DNA of 64,000 nt from Georgenia yuyongxinii (GTDB lineage Bacteria; Actinomycetota; Actinomycetes; Actinomycetales; Actinomycetaceae): the NCBI RefSeq assembly GCF_006352065.1, contig NZ_CP040915.1, positions 434,001-498,000 of the forward strand, given 5' to 3'. This document shows, piece by piece, positions 8,102 through 16,663 of the stretch. Position numbers and translations under genes: made by a program. Position 1 is the first letter of the stretch; the number at the start of each line of letters is the position of its first letter. A model generated the notes under the pieces. That model worked only from the letters and a program-made list of their open reading frames with translations. It was not told the origin of the DNA and ran no database searches.

Positions 8102-8746
8102 GGGGCGGACCACTCCCGACTCGTAGGCGTGCACGACCGCCTGGATGCGGTCGTGCACCCCGAGCTTCGCGAGGATGCGAGTGACGTGTGTCTTTACTGT
8201 CGCCTCGCCCAGGTAGAGCCGCGCAGCGATCTCAGCGTTGCTCGCGCCGGTGGCGAGCTCCAGGAAGACATCGCGTTCGCGTTCTGTGAGCTCACGCAGC
8301 GTCCGCTCGGCCGACCTGCTCGACGGGGCCGTCACGAAGGTCTCGACGAGCCTTCGGGTGACCGTCGGAGCGAACATCAGCTCGCCCTGGTGCACGCGCC
8401 GGATCGCCGCCACCAGTTCGGTGCGTGGCGTCGTCTTCAGCAGGAACCCCGAGGCGCCCGCACGCAGCGAGTCGGCCACGTAGTCGTCGAGGTCGAACGT
8501 GGTGAGCATGATCACGCGCGCAGCAGGCCTCTCCGAGATGACGGCCAGCACGGCGGCGATGCCGTCCCCGCCGGGCATCTCGACGTCCATGAGGACCACG
8601 TCGGCCCCCGCGGCGGCCGCGACGCGGGCCGCGGCCGGACCGCTCTCGGCCTCGCCGACGACCACGATGTCGTCCTCGGCCTCGAGGATCGTGCGGAGCC
8701 CGACCCTGATGAGGTCCTGGTCGTCGGCGATCACCACTCGGATCAT
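8084..8746 (-). CDS. Response regulator, NarL/FixJ (LuxR-HTH) family
   Basis: The 220-residue regulator has a receiver domain (residues 1-120, acidic pair D8/D9, phospho-acceptor D54 in VVLMDVEMPGGDG, Lys in SGFLLKTTP). A LuxR-type helix-turn-helix follows (about 150-210, LTERERDVFLELATGASNAEI, then TVKTHVTRILAKLG). It is the natural partner of the HisKA_3-type kinase at 5349-7277, although the two are separated by a gene on the other strand rather than being one operon. A GGGAGG Shine-Dalgarno precedes the ATG. It would bind DNA as a dimer on phosphorylation; its targets are unknown. Confidence 0.93.
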   Translation of the reverse strand: MIRVVIADDQDLIRVGLRTILEAEDDIVVVGEAESGPAAARVAAAAGADVVLMDVEMPGGDGIAAVLAVISERPAARVIMLTTFDLDDYVADSLRAGASGFLLKTTPRTELVAAIRRVHQGELMFAPTVTRRLVETFVTAPSSRSAERTLRELTERERDVFLELATGASNAEIAARLYLGEATVKTHVTRILAKLGVHDRIQAVVHAYESGVVRPSGDRI

Positions 8747-8885
8747 GCGGTGCCTCCCTCGACGAGACCCATGTAGTCGGGCCGAACACTACCGCCGGGG
8801 ATGTCGTCGCCCTTGGTCCACGACAGCCAACCTCGTGGCACGAGTGCGGCCCGCGGAGGACCTTCTCACGGAACCCGGAACAGTC

Positions 8886-8923
8886 GAGGCCCCTGGTCCG
8901 CGTCTCCGCAGGCCAGGGGCCTC
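8886..8923 (-). terminator. Hairpin terminator downstream of tRNA-Pro
   Basis: A perfect 11-bp stem (GAGGCCCCTGG paired with CCAGGGGCCTC) with a 16-base loop lies 13 bases past the 3' end of the minus-strand tRNA gene. Confidence 0.75.
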
Positions 8924-8935
8924 TTGTCACCACAG

Positions 8936-9009
<74 letters not shown>

Positions 9010-9083
9010 GTGCAACCGGATCAGACTAACCGAGGCAGGCCCCGTCCGTGAAACCGGCCGGCCCGGATGAGACCGACGCCACC

Positions 9084-10067
9084 TCAGGCGCGCGGCGTGA
9101 GGGTGAGCAACGACGCCTCCGGCCGGCAGGCGAAACGGACCGGCGTATACGGGCTGGTGCCGAGGCCGGCTGAGACGTGCAACCACACGGACCCAGCCCC
9201 GCCGGGTCCGTCCGGCCGGGGTCCGGGCCACCCGTGGAGGCCGCTGGCCCGCGAGCGGTCCAGGTCGCAGTTGGTCACCAGCGCCCCGGCAAACGGCAAG
9301 CACAGCTGCCCCCCGTGGGTGTGGCCGGCGAGGACCAGGTCGCACCCGTCGTCGCGCATCGCCTCGAGCACCCGGACGTAGGGCGCGTGGGTGACGCCCA
9401 GGTGCAGACGGCTCGCCGGCGAACCACCGGAACCTGCGTGGGCGGCCGTCACGCCGTCGCCGGCCGTCACGCCGTCAGCGGTCGTCCGGGGGCCCGGGAA
9501 GCGGTCGCGGTCGAGGTGGGGGTCGTCGACGCCCACGAGGCTGATCTCGGTGTCGCCCACACGGGCGGTGTCGCGGCGGTTGGTGAGGTCGTTCCAGCCC
9601 GCCTGGCGGAAGGCATGAGCCATCTCCTGCGAGGGCAGACGGGCCGGCTCGGGAGGTATCGCGGTGCGCGCGTCGGGCAGGAGGTACCGGGCCGGGTTCT
9701 TCGGCCGTGGTGCGAAGTAGTCGTTGGAGCCGAGTACGAAGGCGCCGGGCCGGTCCAGCAGCGGGCCGTACGCCTCGAGCACGGCGGGCAGTGCCGCGCG
9801 GTGCGCCATGTTGTCCCCGGTCGTCACCACGAAGTCGGGCTCGAGCCGGTCGAGCGCTTGGACCCACGCGATCTTGTCGCGCTGGTGGGGTGTCAGGTGC
9901 AGGTCGGAGACGTGCAGAACGCGGATGGGTGGGGCCCCGGCCGGCAGCACCGGCAGGCTGTACCGGCGCAGGGTGTACAGCCTGGCCTCGGTCAGCGCCC
10001 AGCCGAGCCCGCCGAGGGCGAGCGCTGCGAGAGCCCGCCCGACGGCGGGGCGGCGCGGCACCGCCAC
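9084..10067 (-). CDS. Membrane-anchored metallophosphoesterase
   Basis: The 327-residue calcineurin-type phosphoesterase shows the metal ligands VLHVSDLHLTP, VVTTGDNMAH, VLGSNDYF and LVLAGHTHGGQL in order. One hydrophobic segment near the N-terminus (LAALALGGLGWALTEA) would anchor the catalytic domain outside the membrane. Its GTG start follows the ponA2-like stop by one base, so the two are probably co-translated. The same pair order (PBP then phosphoesterase) is known from mycobacteria (Rv3682-Rv3683), suggesting a cell-wall-related substrate, which is not proven. A short in-frame DGVTA duplication lies near the middle of a variable loop (about residues 198-210). Confidence 0.88.
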   Translation of the reverse strand: MAVPRRPAVGRALAALALGGLGWALTEARLYTLRRYSLPVLPAGAPPIRVLHVSDLHLTPHQRDKIAWVQALDRLEPDFVVTTGDNMAHRAALPAVLEAYGPLLDRPGAFVLGSNDYFAPRPKNPARYLLPDARTAIPPEPARLPSQEMAHAFRQAGWNDLTNRRDTARVGDTEISLVGVDDPHLDRDRFPGPRTTADGVTAGDGVTAAHAGSGGSPASRLHLGVTHAPYVRVLEAMRDDGCDLVLAGHTHGGQLCLPFAGALVTNCDLDRSRASGLHGWPGPRPDGPGGAGSVWLHVSAGLGTSPYTPVRFACRPEASLLTLTPRA

Positions 10068-10068
10068 C

Positions 10069-12540
10069 TTAGTTGAACGGGAAGTCGTCGGGGAAGAAGT
10101 CTTCCGGGCGCGGAACCGACGTGGGGGCAGGCCCGCCGCCGCCGTTGCCGCCGCCGTTACCCTCGCCGTCGCCGCCGGGGGCGGGGGCATCGGCGGGCGG
10201 CGGCGGGGCCGGCTGGGTGGCCGGACCGGAGCTGGGCACGATCGTTACCGTGATGCCGGGTGTCACGCGCGCCCCGGCGGCCGGGGAGGTCGCCGCCACG
10301 CCGCCGGCCTGCCACTCCGACGGCACCGGGGTGCCGAGGCTCACGTTGAACCCGCTCTGCTGCAAGATGGCCTGCGCCTGGTCGACCGGACGGCCCACGA
10401 CGTTCGGCACCGGGACACGGTTGCCGAAGACCTGCCGGGCGCTTGCCTGGGCGAACTGTTCCACGGGCTGCCCCTCCAGTGCCCGGGTCGTGTACCGCTG
10501 CCAGGTCTGGGCCGGGAAGGAGCCGCCGTAGACCCACCGGTTCCGCACCCCGTTGATGACGCTGCCCATCATCGAGATGTCGGCGTTCGAGTGACCCATC
10601 CACACCGCCGTCGCCAGCTGCGGGGTGTAGCCCACGAACCACGCGTGCGCGTCGTCGTTCGCCGTCCCCGTCTTGCCCGCCGCGGGCCGGCCGGGCAGCA
10701 CGGCCCGGATCCCGGTGGAGCCCCGCTGCGGCGAGACCACCTGCTGCAGGGCGTGGTTGACGCCGTTGACGACATCGGGCTCGATCACCTGGGTGCAGCT
10801 CGACTGCGGCACTGTCACATCGTTGCCGTCGCGGTCCTGCACCGCGGTGATGGCCACCGGGGTGCAGTAGGTGCCGCCGGCGGCGAGCGTGGCGAAGGCG
10901 TTGGCCATCCCGAGTGGCGTGACGGTGTTCGTGCCGAGCACGGCGGCCGGGTTGGGCAGGAGGTCGCCGCCGTTGCCGAGCCGCAGGCCCATCTTCTCGG
11001 CGTTGTCGATGATCCCGCACATGTCCATCTGGTTGGCCATCTCGATGTACGAGAGGTTCACCGACATCCGGGTGGCTTCCAGGACGGACATCATCGGCGC
11101 GCTGGGCACGCCCTCGACGTTGGTCGCGTTGTTGTAGTTGTCCTTGTACTCCGGTGCGCAGGAGATGGTCCAGGTGTTACGCGGGAAGGAGCGCTTGTTC
11201 GAGGCCACCATGTCGCTGAGCGAGTGGCCGGTCTCCAGCCACTCGATGAGCGTGAAGACCTTGAAGGTGGAGCCGGACTGGAAGCCGACGCCGCCGCCGT
11301 GCCCCAGGCCCACGTTGAGGTTGACCTTCGTGGCACTTGGGTCCGTCTCGGTCGTGTTGCCGTAGTTGGTGTTCTGGGCCATCGCGAGGATCTTGCCGCT
11401 GCCCGGCTCCACCGAGGACATCGCCATCTCGACGCCGGAGGGGTCGTTCACCGGCACGGAGGCGGTGACCTCTTCGTAGGCCGCCTGCTGCTTGGCCCGG
11501 TCCAGCGTGGTGTGGATGACCAGGCCACCGCGGTAGAGCATCTGCTGACGCTCGGCGCGGTCCTTGCCCCAGCTCTCGTTGTTGAGCAGGTCCTTGACCA
11601 CGTACTCGCAGAAGTACGCGGCCGTCGCCGCCGCCGCGCACCCGTTGGGCGCGCTCTGGATGTCGAGCATGTCCGCCAGCGGGATCGCCACGGCCTCGTC
11701 GTACTCGGCCCGGGTGATGAAGTCCTGGTCCAGCATGGTGCCGAGCACCACGTTCCGTCGCTCCTGGGCCTTCTCCGGGTTGCGGACGGGGTCCCATCGT
11801 GCCGGTGACTGGGTGATGCCCGCGAGCATCGCGGACTGCGCGATGGTCAGGTCCGCCGCGGAGGTGTTGAAGTAGTGCCGGGCTGCCGCCTCGACGCCGT
11901 ACTGTGACGGGCCGAACTGGGCGATGTTGAGGTAGCCCTCCAGGATGTCGTCCTTGGGCACGCGCTGCTCGAGGCCGATGGCCAAGCGCGCCTCGCGCAG
12001 CTTGCGGCCCATCGACGTCTCCGTGGCCTCCGCGATGGCCTGGTCGTCCCCGGACACGCGGCCGGCCTCGATGAGGACGTTCTTCACGTACTGCTGCGTC
12101 AGCGTCGAGGCGCCCTCCAGCTGGCCGCCCGCGATGTTGTTGACGGCAGCGCGTAGCATGCCCTCGGGGTCGATACCGCGGTGGTCGTAGAAGCGGCGGT
12201 CCTCCACCGCGACGACGGCGTCGCGTACGTGCTGGGAGATCTGGTCCAGCCCCACCACGATGCGGTTCTCCGCGTAGAAGGTGGCGATCGTCGAACCGTC
12301 GGCGGCGAGGATGACGCTCTGCTCGGACGGCTCAGGAATGGCCAGCTCGCTGGGCAGGTCCTCGAAGAGGTCCGTCGACGCGGTACTGACGGTGCCCATG
12401 GCCCCCACCGCGGGCATGAGCAGGCCGGCGGTGAGCACGCCACCGAGGCCCGCGACGAGCAGGAACGCCAGCAGCATGGAGAGCAGCTGCATCGGCTTCA
12501 CGGTGCGGCCGGAGGACGACGGTGCTGGCGACATAGACAT
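10069..12540 (-). CDS. ponA2: Bifunctional penicillin-binding protein, PonA2 type, with PASTA domain
   Basis: The 823-residue protein has one N-terminal helix (LLSMLLAFLLVAGLGGVLTAG), then a glycosyltransferase-51 domain with VVAVEDRRFYDHRGID and LEGASTLTQQYVKN. The transpeptidase domain has SXXK at SGSTFKVF, SXN at MSVNLSY and KTGTAN. A single PASTA repeat (VPVPNVVGRPVDQAQ) precedes a Gly/Pro-rich tail. It polymerises and cross-links peptidoglycan at the outer face of the membrane. The neighbours (phosphoesterase downstream, WhiB4-like gene divergent) match the PonA2 locus of mycobacteria. The ATG at 12540 is chosen as the first of two close Met codons before the basic residues and helix; no strong Shine-Dalgarno is seen. 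Confidence 0.92.
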   Translation of the reverse strand: MSMSPAPSSSGRTVKPMQLLSMLLAFLLVAGLGGVLTAGLLMPAVGAMGTVSTASTDLFEDLPSELAIPEPSEQSVILAADGSTIATFYAENRIVVGLDQISQHVRDAVVAVEDRRFYDHRGIDPEGMLRAAVNNIAGGQLEGASTLTQQYVKNVLIEAGRVSGDDQAIAEATETSMGRKLREARLAIGLEQRVPKDDILEGYLNIAQFGPSQYGVEAAARHYFNTSAADLTIAQSAMLAGITQSPARWDPVRNPEKAQERRNVVLGTMLDQDFITRAEYDEAVAIPLADMLDIQSAPNGCAAAATAAYFCEYVVKDLLNNESWGKDRAERQQMLYRGGLVIHTTLDRAKQQAAYEEVTASVPVNDPSGVEMAMSSVEPGSGKILAMAQNTNYGNTTETDPSATKVNLNVGLGHGGGVGFQSGSTFKVFTLIEWLETGHSLSDMVASNKRSFPRNTWTISCAPEYKDNYNNATNVEGVPSAPMMSVLEATRMSVNLSYIEMANQMDMCGIIDNAEKMGLRLGNGGDLLPNPAAVLGTNTVTPLGMANAFATLAAGGTYCTPVAITAVQDRDGNDVTVPQSSCTQVIEPDVVNGVNHALQQVVSPQRGSTGIRAVLPGRPAAGKTGTANDDAHAWFVGYTPQLATAVWMGHSNADISMMGSVINGVRNRWVYGGSFPAQTWQRYTTRALEGQPVEQFAQASARQVFGNRVPVPNVVGRPVDQAQAILQQSGFNVSLGTPVPSEWQAGGVAATSPAAGARVTPGITVTIVPSSGPATQPAPPPPADAPAPGGDGEGNGGGNGGGGPAPTSVPRPEDFFPDDFPFN

Positions 12541-12610
12541 AGGGTACGTGGCCCGTCCGACATCGATCAGGTGCAACGTGCGGCCGGTCCGCCGGGCACC
12601 GCACCCGGCG

Positions 12611-12643
12611 CGCGTAAAGCCGACCGTCGGCCGGCTTTACGCG
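12611..12643. promoter_or_regulatory. 12-bp perfect inverted repeat between divergent ponA2-like and whiB4-like genes
   Basis: CGCGTAAAGCCG pairs exactly with CGGCTTTACGCG around a 9-base centre. It lies 70 bp upstream of the PBP start and 248 bp upstream of the WhiB start, so it cannot be a terminator for either. It may be an operator or an mRNA-leader hairpin. The rest of the 350-bp interval shows no gene and presumably holds the two promoters, which I cannot place with confidence. Confidence 0.5.
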
Positions 12644-12890
12644 ACGACGGAAATCCCGCCGGCTCCTCGGTCACCGCCGCCATGCTGACCAGGGCAGACG
12701 TTCTGGGTACCACGCAATTGATGTGACGTGTCGGCAGGACACGCCAATTTTCGTCTAGGGGCTTCCGTGATTCCCCTCACACCGGATAACGTCACCCGTA
12801 GACAAATACCGTCCGACGACCACCGGACGGGTGAGACCCGGCTGTCGACCACCAGACGGGCTCGTTTGTCTCTGGGACGTAGGAGGAACC

Positions 12891-13232
12891 ATGTGGGACA
12901 ACGAGGATCAGACGTGGGCTTCACGGGCGGCGTGCGCGACCGGGGAGCCCGACGCATTGTTCGTCCGTGGCGCCGCGCAGCGCGTCGCTCGTGAGCTGTG
13001 CTTCAGCTGCAAGGTCCGGATGGAGTGCCTCGCCGACGCGTTGAGCTCGCAGACGAGCTTCGGCGTGTGGGGAGGGCTGACGGAACGAGAGCGGCGCGCG
13101 TTGCTGCGGCGCTACCCCGAAGTGACGGACTGGGCGGGCTGGCTGCGCCAGGAGGACGACGAGCTCATCGCCGAGCTGCGCGCACAGCGTGCCCCGCGGA
13201 TCCTCGCTCGTACGCGGGTGCAGCTGGCCTGA
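12891..13232 (+). CDS. WhiB-family iron-sulfur regulator, WhiB4/WblA-like
   Basis: The 113-residue protein has the four cluster-binding Cys of WhiB proteins (ACATG, then CFSCKVRMEC), with the GVWGG turn in FGVWGGLTERERRALL and a basic C-terminus. The DALFVRGAAQ motif before the Cys trio and TERERRALLRRYPEVTDW after it are, from memory, hallmarks of the WhiB4/WblA group, which responds to redox stress and affects antioxidant and developmental genes. The position divergent from a PonA2-type PBP matches mycobacterial whiB4. A perfect AGGAGG lies 4 bases before the ATG; in-frame sequence upstream is leader, not protein. Confidence 0.92.
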   Translation: MWDNEDQTWASRAACATGEPDALFVRGAAQRVARELCFSCKVRMECLADALSSQTSFGVWGGLTERERRALLRRYPEVTDWAGWLRQEDDELIAELRAQRAPRILARTRVQLA

Positions 13233-13284
13233 GCGGCGCACTGACCGGGGCGTGATCTCACGGATGGGTGGCCGGTGTGACGTG

Positions 13285-13322
13285 GCCGAGGAACTGGTCG
13301 TCGAGCCGACCAGTTCCTCGGC
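13285..13322 (+). terminator. Long hairpin terminator after the whiB4-like gene
   Basis: A perfect 16-bp stem (GCCGAGGAACTGGTCG paired with its complement) with a 6-base loop lies 52 bases past the WhiB stop codon and before the next promoter. Confidence 0.8.
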
Positions 13323-13415
13323 GTCGTTCACGCGGGCTGGTGCGCTCGCCCTGCGCGCCGCTGCTCCGCGCTCCGTCACACGGGGGCATCGGACGGCGCT
13401 GCTTAGGATGACGCC

Positions 13416-13580
13416 ATGACCACATGGGAGTACGCGACGATTCCTTTGCTCACCCACAACACCAAGGCCATCCTCGACCAGTGGGGTGAGGACGGCTGGG
13501 AGCTGGTGCAGGTCGTGCCGGGCCCGACCGGGTCGGCGAACCTAGTGGCCTACCTCAAGCGGCCCAAGGGCGAGAAGTGA
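13416..13580 (+). CDS. DUF4177-type small protein
   Basis: The 54-residue protein begins MTTWEYATIPLLTHN and has EDGWELVQVVPGP and VAYLKRPKGEK, the strand pattern of DUF4177 proteins. TAGGAT at 13404-13409, six bases before the ATG, suggests a leaderless mRNA. The stop overlaps the GTG start of the RidA gene (GTGA), so the two are translationally coupled. A small gene of this kind also sits beside ridA in mycobacteria. Function is unknown. Confidence 0.85.
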   Translation: MTTWEYATIPLLTHNTKAILDQWGEDGWELVQVVPGPTGSANLVAYLKRPKGEK

Positions 13581-14044
13581 GCGCCACCGAGCGGCTGGCC
13601 GACATCGGCGTGACCCTGCCGCCGGTGCCGCGGCCCGCCGGCGTGTACGTCCCGGCGCTGCGGCACGGGAACCTGGTGTACACCTCCGGGCAGCTACCCC
13701 TCGTCAACGGCAACCTGACGGTGACCGGCAGGGTCGGCGACTCCGCGGACGCCGTCGACCCGGCGGACGCCAACGTGGCCGCCCGCACGTGCGTGCTCAA
13801 CGCGCTCGCGGCCGCCGCTGAGGCCGCCGGCGGGCTCGACAACATCGAACGGGTGGTGAAGGTGACCGGTTTCGTCGCCTCCGAGCCGTCCTTCACCGGA
13901 CAACCCGGGGTGATCAACGGCGCCTCGCAGCTGCTCGGCGAGATCTTCGGTGCCGCCGGCGCGCACGCCCGCTCCGCCGTCGGTGTGGCCGCCCTGCCGA
14001 TGGACGCCCCGGTCGAGGTGGAGATCGTCGTCGCGGTGCGCTGA
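13577..14044 (+). CDS. RidA/YjgF-family protein
   Basis: The 155-residue protein belongs to the YjgF/YER057c/UK114 family, most like the 'endoribonuclease-like' subgroup with an N-terminal TERLADIGVTLPPVPRPAGVY and VYTSGQLPLVNG. Classical RidA deaminates reactive enamine/imine intermediates using an Arg near the C-terminus. In this subgroup the equivalent end reads AVGVAALPMDAPVEVEIV, without the usual catalytic Arg in an R-X-A/C pattern, so activity cannot be assumed. The GTG start overlaps the stop of the DUF4177 gene. It converges on crp across a strong hairpin. Confidence 0.85.
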   Translation: MSATERLADIGVTLPPVPRPAGVYVPALRHGNLVYTSGQLPLVNGNLTVTGRVGDSADAVDPADANVAARTCVLNALAAAAEAAGGLDNIERVVKVTGFVASEPSFTGQPGVINGASQLLGEIFGAAGAHARSAVGVAALPMDAPVEVEIVVAVR

Positions 14045-14081
14045 CCACACTCGACGCTCAGGCCGCACGACCACGAAACGC

Positions 14082-14115
14082 CGACGGCGCCCCCTCACCT
14101 GAGGGGGCGCCGTCG
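14082..14115. terminator. Bidirectional hairpin terminator between ridA-like and crp
   Basis: A 16-bp perfect stem (CGACGGCGCCCCCTCA paired with TGAGGGGGCGCCGTCG) with a tiny CC loop sits between the two converging genes, with T-rich GTCGTCGTT on the right side. Confidence 0.85.
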
Positions 14116-14129
14116 TCGTTCGTGGGGAG

Positions 14130-14807
14130 TCAGCGGGCGCGGCGACGCAGCCGGTCGAGGTCGAGCAGCAGGACGGCGCGGCCCTCGAGCCGGATCCAGC
14201 CGCGGGAGACGAACTCCGCCAGGGACTTGTTGACCGTCTCGCGGGAGGCGCCCACCAGCTGGGCGAGCTCCTCCTGGGTGAGGTCGTGCGGCACGTGGAC
14301 GCCGTCGTCGGTGATCTCGCCGAAGCGGTCCGCCAGGTCGAGGAGGGCCTTGGCCACGCGGCCGGGCACGTCGGAGAACACCAGGTCGGCCAGCGACTCG
14401 TTGGTGCGGCGCAGCCGCTGGGCGAGGGCCTTGAGCATGTGCTTGGCGAGCGAGGGCCGGCCCTCGAGGAACTCCATGAGGTCCTGGTGCTCGAGCTCGA
14501 GCAGCCGGGTGGGAGCCACCGCGGTCGCCGTCGTCGAGCGGGGGCCCGGGTCGAACAGGGTCAGCTCGCCGAGCAGCTCGCCCGGGCCGAGGACGGCGAG
14601 GAGGTTCTCGCGACCGTCAGGTGAGGTGTGCCCGAGCTTCACCTTGCCCTCGGTGAGGATGTACAGGCGGTCACCCGGGTCGCCCTCGTTGAAGAGGGTC
14701 TCGCCGCGCCGGAGCGAGGTCTCGCTCATCAGGCTGCGCAGCGCGGCCTGGTCCTGCTCGTCGAGAGCCTCGAAGAGCGGCACGGAGCCGATCACATTCT
14801 GTTCCAC
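14130..14807 (-). CDS. crp: Crp/Fnr-family cAMP receptor-like global regulator
   Basis: The 225-residue regulator has a cyclic-nucleotide-binding beta-roll (GDRLYILTEGKVKLGH, then PGELLGELTLFDPGPRSTTATAV) and a winged helix-turn-helix (HDLTQEELAQLVGASRETVN). It ends in the Arg-rich DLDRLRRRAR typical of actinobacterial Crp. It binds TGTGA-type sites as a dimer, probably with cAMP. The GTG at 14807 is preferred to the ATG four codons upstream because its N-terminal length matches the M. tuberculosis protein and GGGA lies 6 bases ahead; the ATG at 14819 is an alternative. The neighbours ridA and nth are conserved around crp in actinobacteria. Confidence 0.93.
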   Translation of the reverse strand: MEQNVIGSVPLFEALDEQDQAALRSLMSETSLRRGETLFNEGDPGDRLYILTEGKVKLGHTSPDGRENLLAVLGPGELLGELTLFDPGPRSTTATAVAPTRLLELEHQDLMEFLEGRPSLAKHMLKALAQRLRRTNESLADLVFSDVPGRVAKALLDLADRFGEITDDGVHVPHDLTQEELAQLVGASRETVNKSLAEFVSRGWIRLEGRAVLLLDLDRLRRRAR

Positions 14808-14945
14808 GGTGTGTCCCATCTGCCGGCGGGCGTCTGACTGCACTCTCTTGCGGGCCCGGAGGCGCCGCACCCGGGCCCATCCTGCCACCCAGGTGAGCGG
14901 GGACACACGCCAACCGGGTGGGCGCGCCGCTCTACGCTGGGCGCC

Positions 14946-15650
14946 ATGACCCCCGCGTCCCGCCGGCCCCGCTCGAAGAAGGCGGCCCGAGAACAGGCCA
15001 CCGCGGTCGACGCGCTCCTTACCGAGGCATGGCCGGACGCCCGGTGCGAGCTGGACTTCACCTCCCCGCTCGAGCTCCTGGTGGCGACCGTGCTCTCCGC
15101 GCAGACCACCGACGTGCGCGTCAACCAGGTCACGCCCATCCTGTTCGCGGCCTACCCGGACGCACCCGCCTATGCCGCCGCCCGCCGGGAGGACCTGGAG
15201 GAGATCCTGCGGCCGTTGGGGTTCTTCCGGTCCAAGTCCGCCGCCGTTCAGGGCCTCGGCGCCGCCCTGGTGGCCGACCACGGCGGTGAGGTGCCCGCCA
15301 CCCTGGAGGAGCTGGTCAGGCTGCCGGGGGTGGGGCGCAAGACGGCGAACGTCGTCCTCGGCAACGCGTTCGGCATCCCGGGCATCACCGTGGACACGCA
15401 CGTGGGCCGCCTGGCCCGCCGGCTGGGGTGGACGGGGGAGAAGGACCCGGTCAAGGTCGAGGCGCGCATCGCCGAGCTGCTCCCGCCGGAGGAGTGGACG
15501 ATGGCCTGTCACCGGCTGATCTTCCACGGCCGGCGGGTGTGTCACGCCCGTAAGCCCGCCTGCGGAGCCTGCGTCCTGGCCGAGCTGTGCCCGTCCTACG
15601 GCGAGGGCGAGACCGACCCCGAGCGCGCCCAGGCGCTGGTCACCGGCTGA
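14946..15650 (+). CDS. nth: Endonuclease III (DNA glycosylase/AP lyase)
   Basis: The 234-residue base-excision repair enzyme removes oxidised pyrimidines. Visible features are [15 protein letters not shown], the helix-hairpin-helix [14 protein letters not shown] with its catalytic Lys region, the catalytic Asp in [13 protein letters not shown], and the 4Fe-4S ligands C-X6-C-X2-C-X5-C near the end ([17 protein letters not shown]). TACGCT ends 7 bases before the ATG with no Shine-Dalgarno, suggesting a leaderless transcript. It is divergent from crp, as in mycobacteria. Confidence 0.95.
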   Translation: MTPASRRPRSKKAAREQATAVDALLTEAWPDARCELDFTSPLELLVATVLSAQTTDVRVNQVTPILFAAYPDAPAYAAARREDLEEILRPLGFFRSKSAAVQGLGAALVADHGGEVPATLEELVRLPGVGRKTANVVLGNAFGIPGITVDTHVGRLARRLGWTGEKDPVKVEARIAELLPPEEWTMACHRLIFHGRRVCHARKPACGACVLAELCPSYGEGETDPERAQALVTG

Positions 15651-15686
15651 GCCGCGGGCTCAACGGGAGTAGGGCGCCTCGAGGGC

Positions 15687-16634
15687 TCAGCGGGAGGAGG
15701 AGATCTCCCGCCCGTCGGCCGCGTCGTGCTGCGTGGCGAGGAAGGCCAGCAGCAGGTCGGTGACCTCCTCGGGTGCCTCCTCCGGGAGGAAGTGCCCGGC
15801 GCCGGCCACCACGTGCTCGCGCAGCGGACCGGTGACGAACTCGGCGTCGCGGGCGAAGGTACGCGCAGGTAGCAGCCGGTCGCTCGCGCCGCGGACGCTG
15901 AGCACGGGCACCGTCACCGGTCGGCTGACCGCGGCCAGGTAGCGCCGCCCGTCCGTCCGGGGCGTCGACCGCACCAGCCAGCGGAAGTGCTCCATCGCGC
16001 TGTGCGCGGCGAACGGCAGCCCCATCGCCTCGGTGTAGCGCGGCGCCTGCGACGTGGCGCCGTCATTCCCCGGGGCGGACCACTCCCGCAGCAGGTCTGC
16101 CACGAGGGTGCCCTCGCGCAGTGCGCGCTCGGGGAACCACGGCACCTGGAAACGGGCGAGGGTGGCCAGCGCCCGCACGGGCATCTTGTTGCCGAGCCGG
16201 TGCAGGGGCAGCGGGTGCGGGTTGGCCAGCACGGCGACGGCGCGGGTCAGACCCGGCGCGAAGGACGGCATGGACCACGCGACGGTGCCACCGAAGCCGT
16301 GCCCGACGACGACGGCGTCCGCGGCCCCGAGCGAGCGGATCACCCCGGCGACGTCGCGGGCGAAGACGGCGGTCTCATGGCGGCGCGGGGGCTTGTCCGA
16401 GCCGCCGAACCCGCGCAGGTCCATCGCCGCCACCCGGTAGCCGGCCTCGGCCAGCGCCGGGATCTGCTGGCGCCACGCCCACCAGAACTGCGGGAAGGCG
16501 TGCAGCAGCACCACCAACGGGCGCCGAGAGTCGGCCGGCCCGGCCAGCACCACGTGGAACTGGGCGCCGTTGGCGGGGACGTTGCGGTGCTCCCACGGTC
16601 CGGGGACGAGCACACAGCTGGGATCGGCTACCAC
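15687..16634 (-). CDS. Alpha/beta-hydrolase-fold protein, EphE-like, nucleophile missing
   Basis: The 315-residue protein has the epoxide-hydrolase-type pattern LVVLLHAFPQFWWAWR (oxyanion HxFP), AAMDLRGFGGSDKP and a C-terminal AGAGHFLPEEAPEEV with the base His. The nucleophile elbow reads VVGHGFGGTVAW, with Gly where Ser or Asp should be. The M. tuberculosis neighbour EphE also departs from the motif here (GHADGG, from memory), so the family may not be a standard hydrolase. The GTG at 16634 is chosen because TACCGT lies 7 bases upstream; a GTG three codons earlier is possible. It follows nth convergently. Confidence 0.82.
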   Translation of the reverse strand: MVADPSCVLVPGPWEHRNVPANGAQFHVVLAGPADSRRPLVVLLHAFPQFWWAWRQQIPALAEAGYRVAAMDLRGFGGSDKPPRRHETAVFARDVAGVIRSLGAADAVVVGHGFGGTVAWSMPSFAPGLTRAVAVLANPHPLPLHRLGNKMPVRALATLARFQVPWFPERALREGTLVADLLREWSAPGNDGATSQAPRYTEAMGLPFAAHSAMEHFRWLVRSTPRTDGRRYLAAVSRPVTVPVLSVRGASDRLLPARTFARDAEFVTGPLREHVVAGAGHFLPEEAPEEVTDLLLAFLATQHDAADGREISSSR

Positions 16635-16663
16635 GTCAGGCACGGTAGCGGGTCACCGGACGA

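Noticed and set aside
9440-9485. 18-bp duplication GCCGTCACGCCGTC in the phosphoesterase gene as a regulatory element
   Set aside because: It lies inside the reading frame, encodes DGVTA twice in a loop, and looks like simple slippage.
13577-14044. Naming the RidA-family protein as an active enamine deaminase
   Set aside because: The catalytic Arg position is not evident near the C-terminus in this subgroup, so only family membership is supported.
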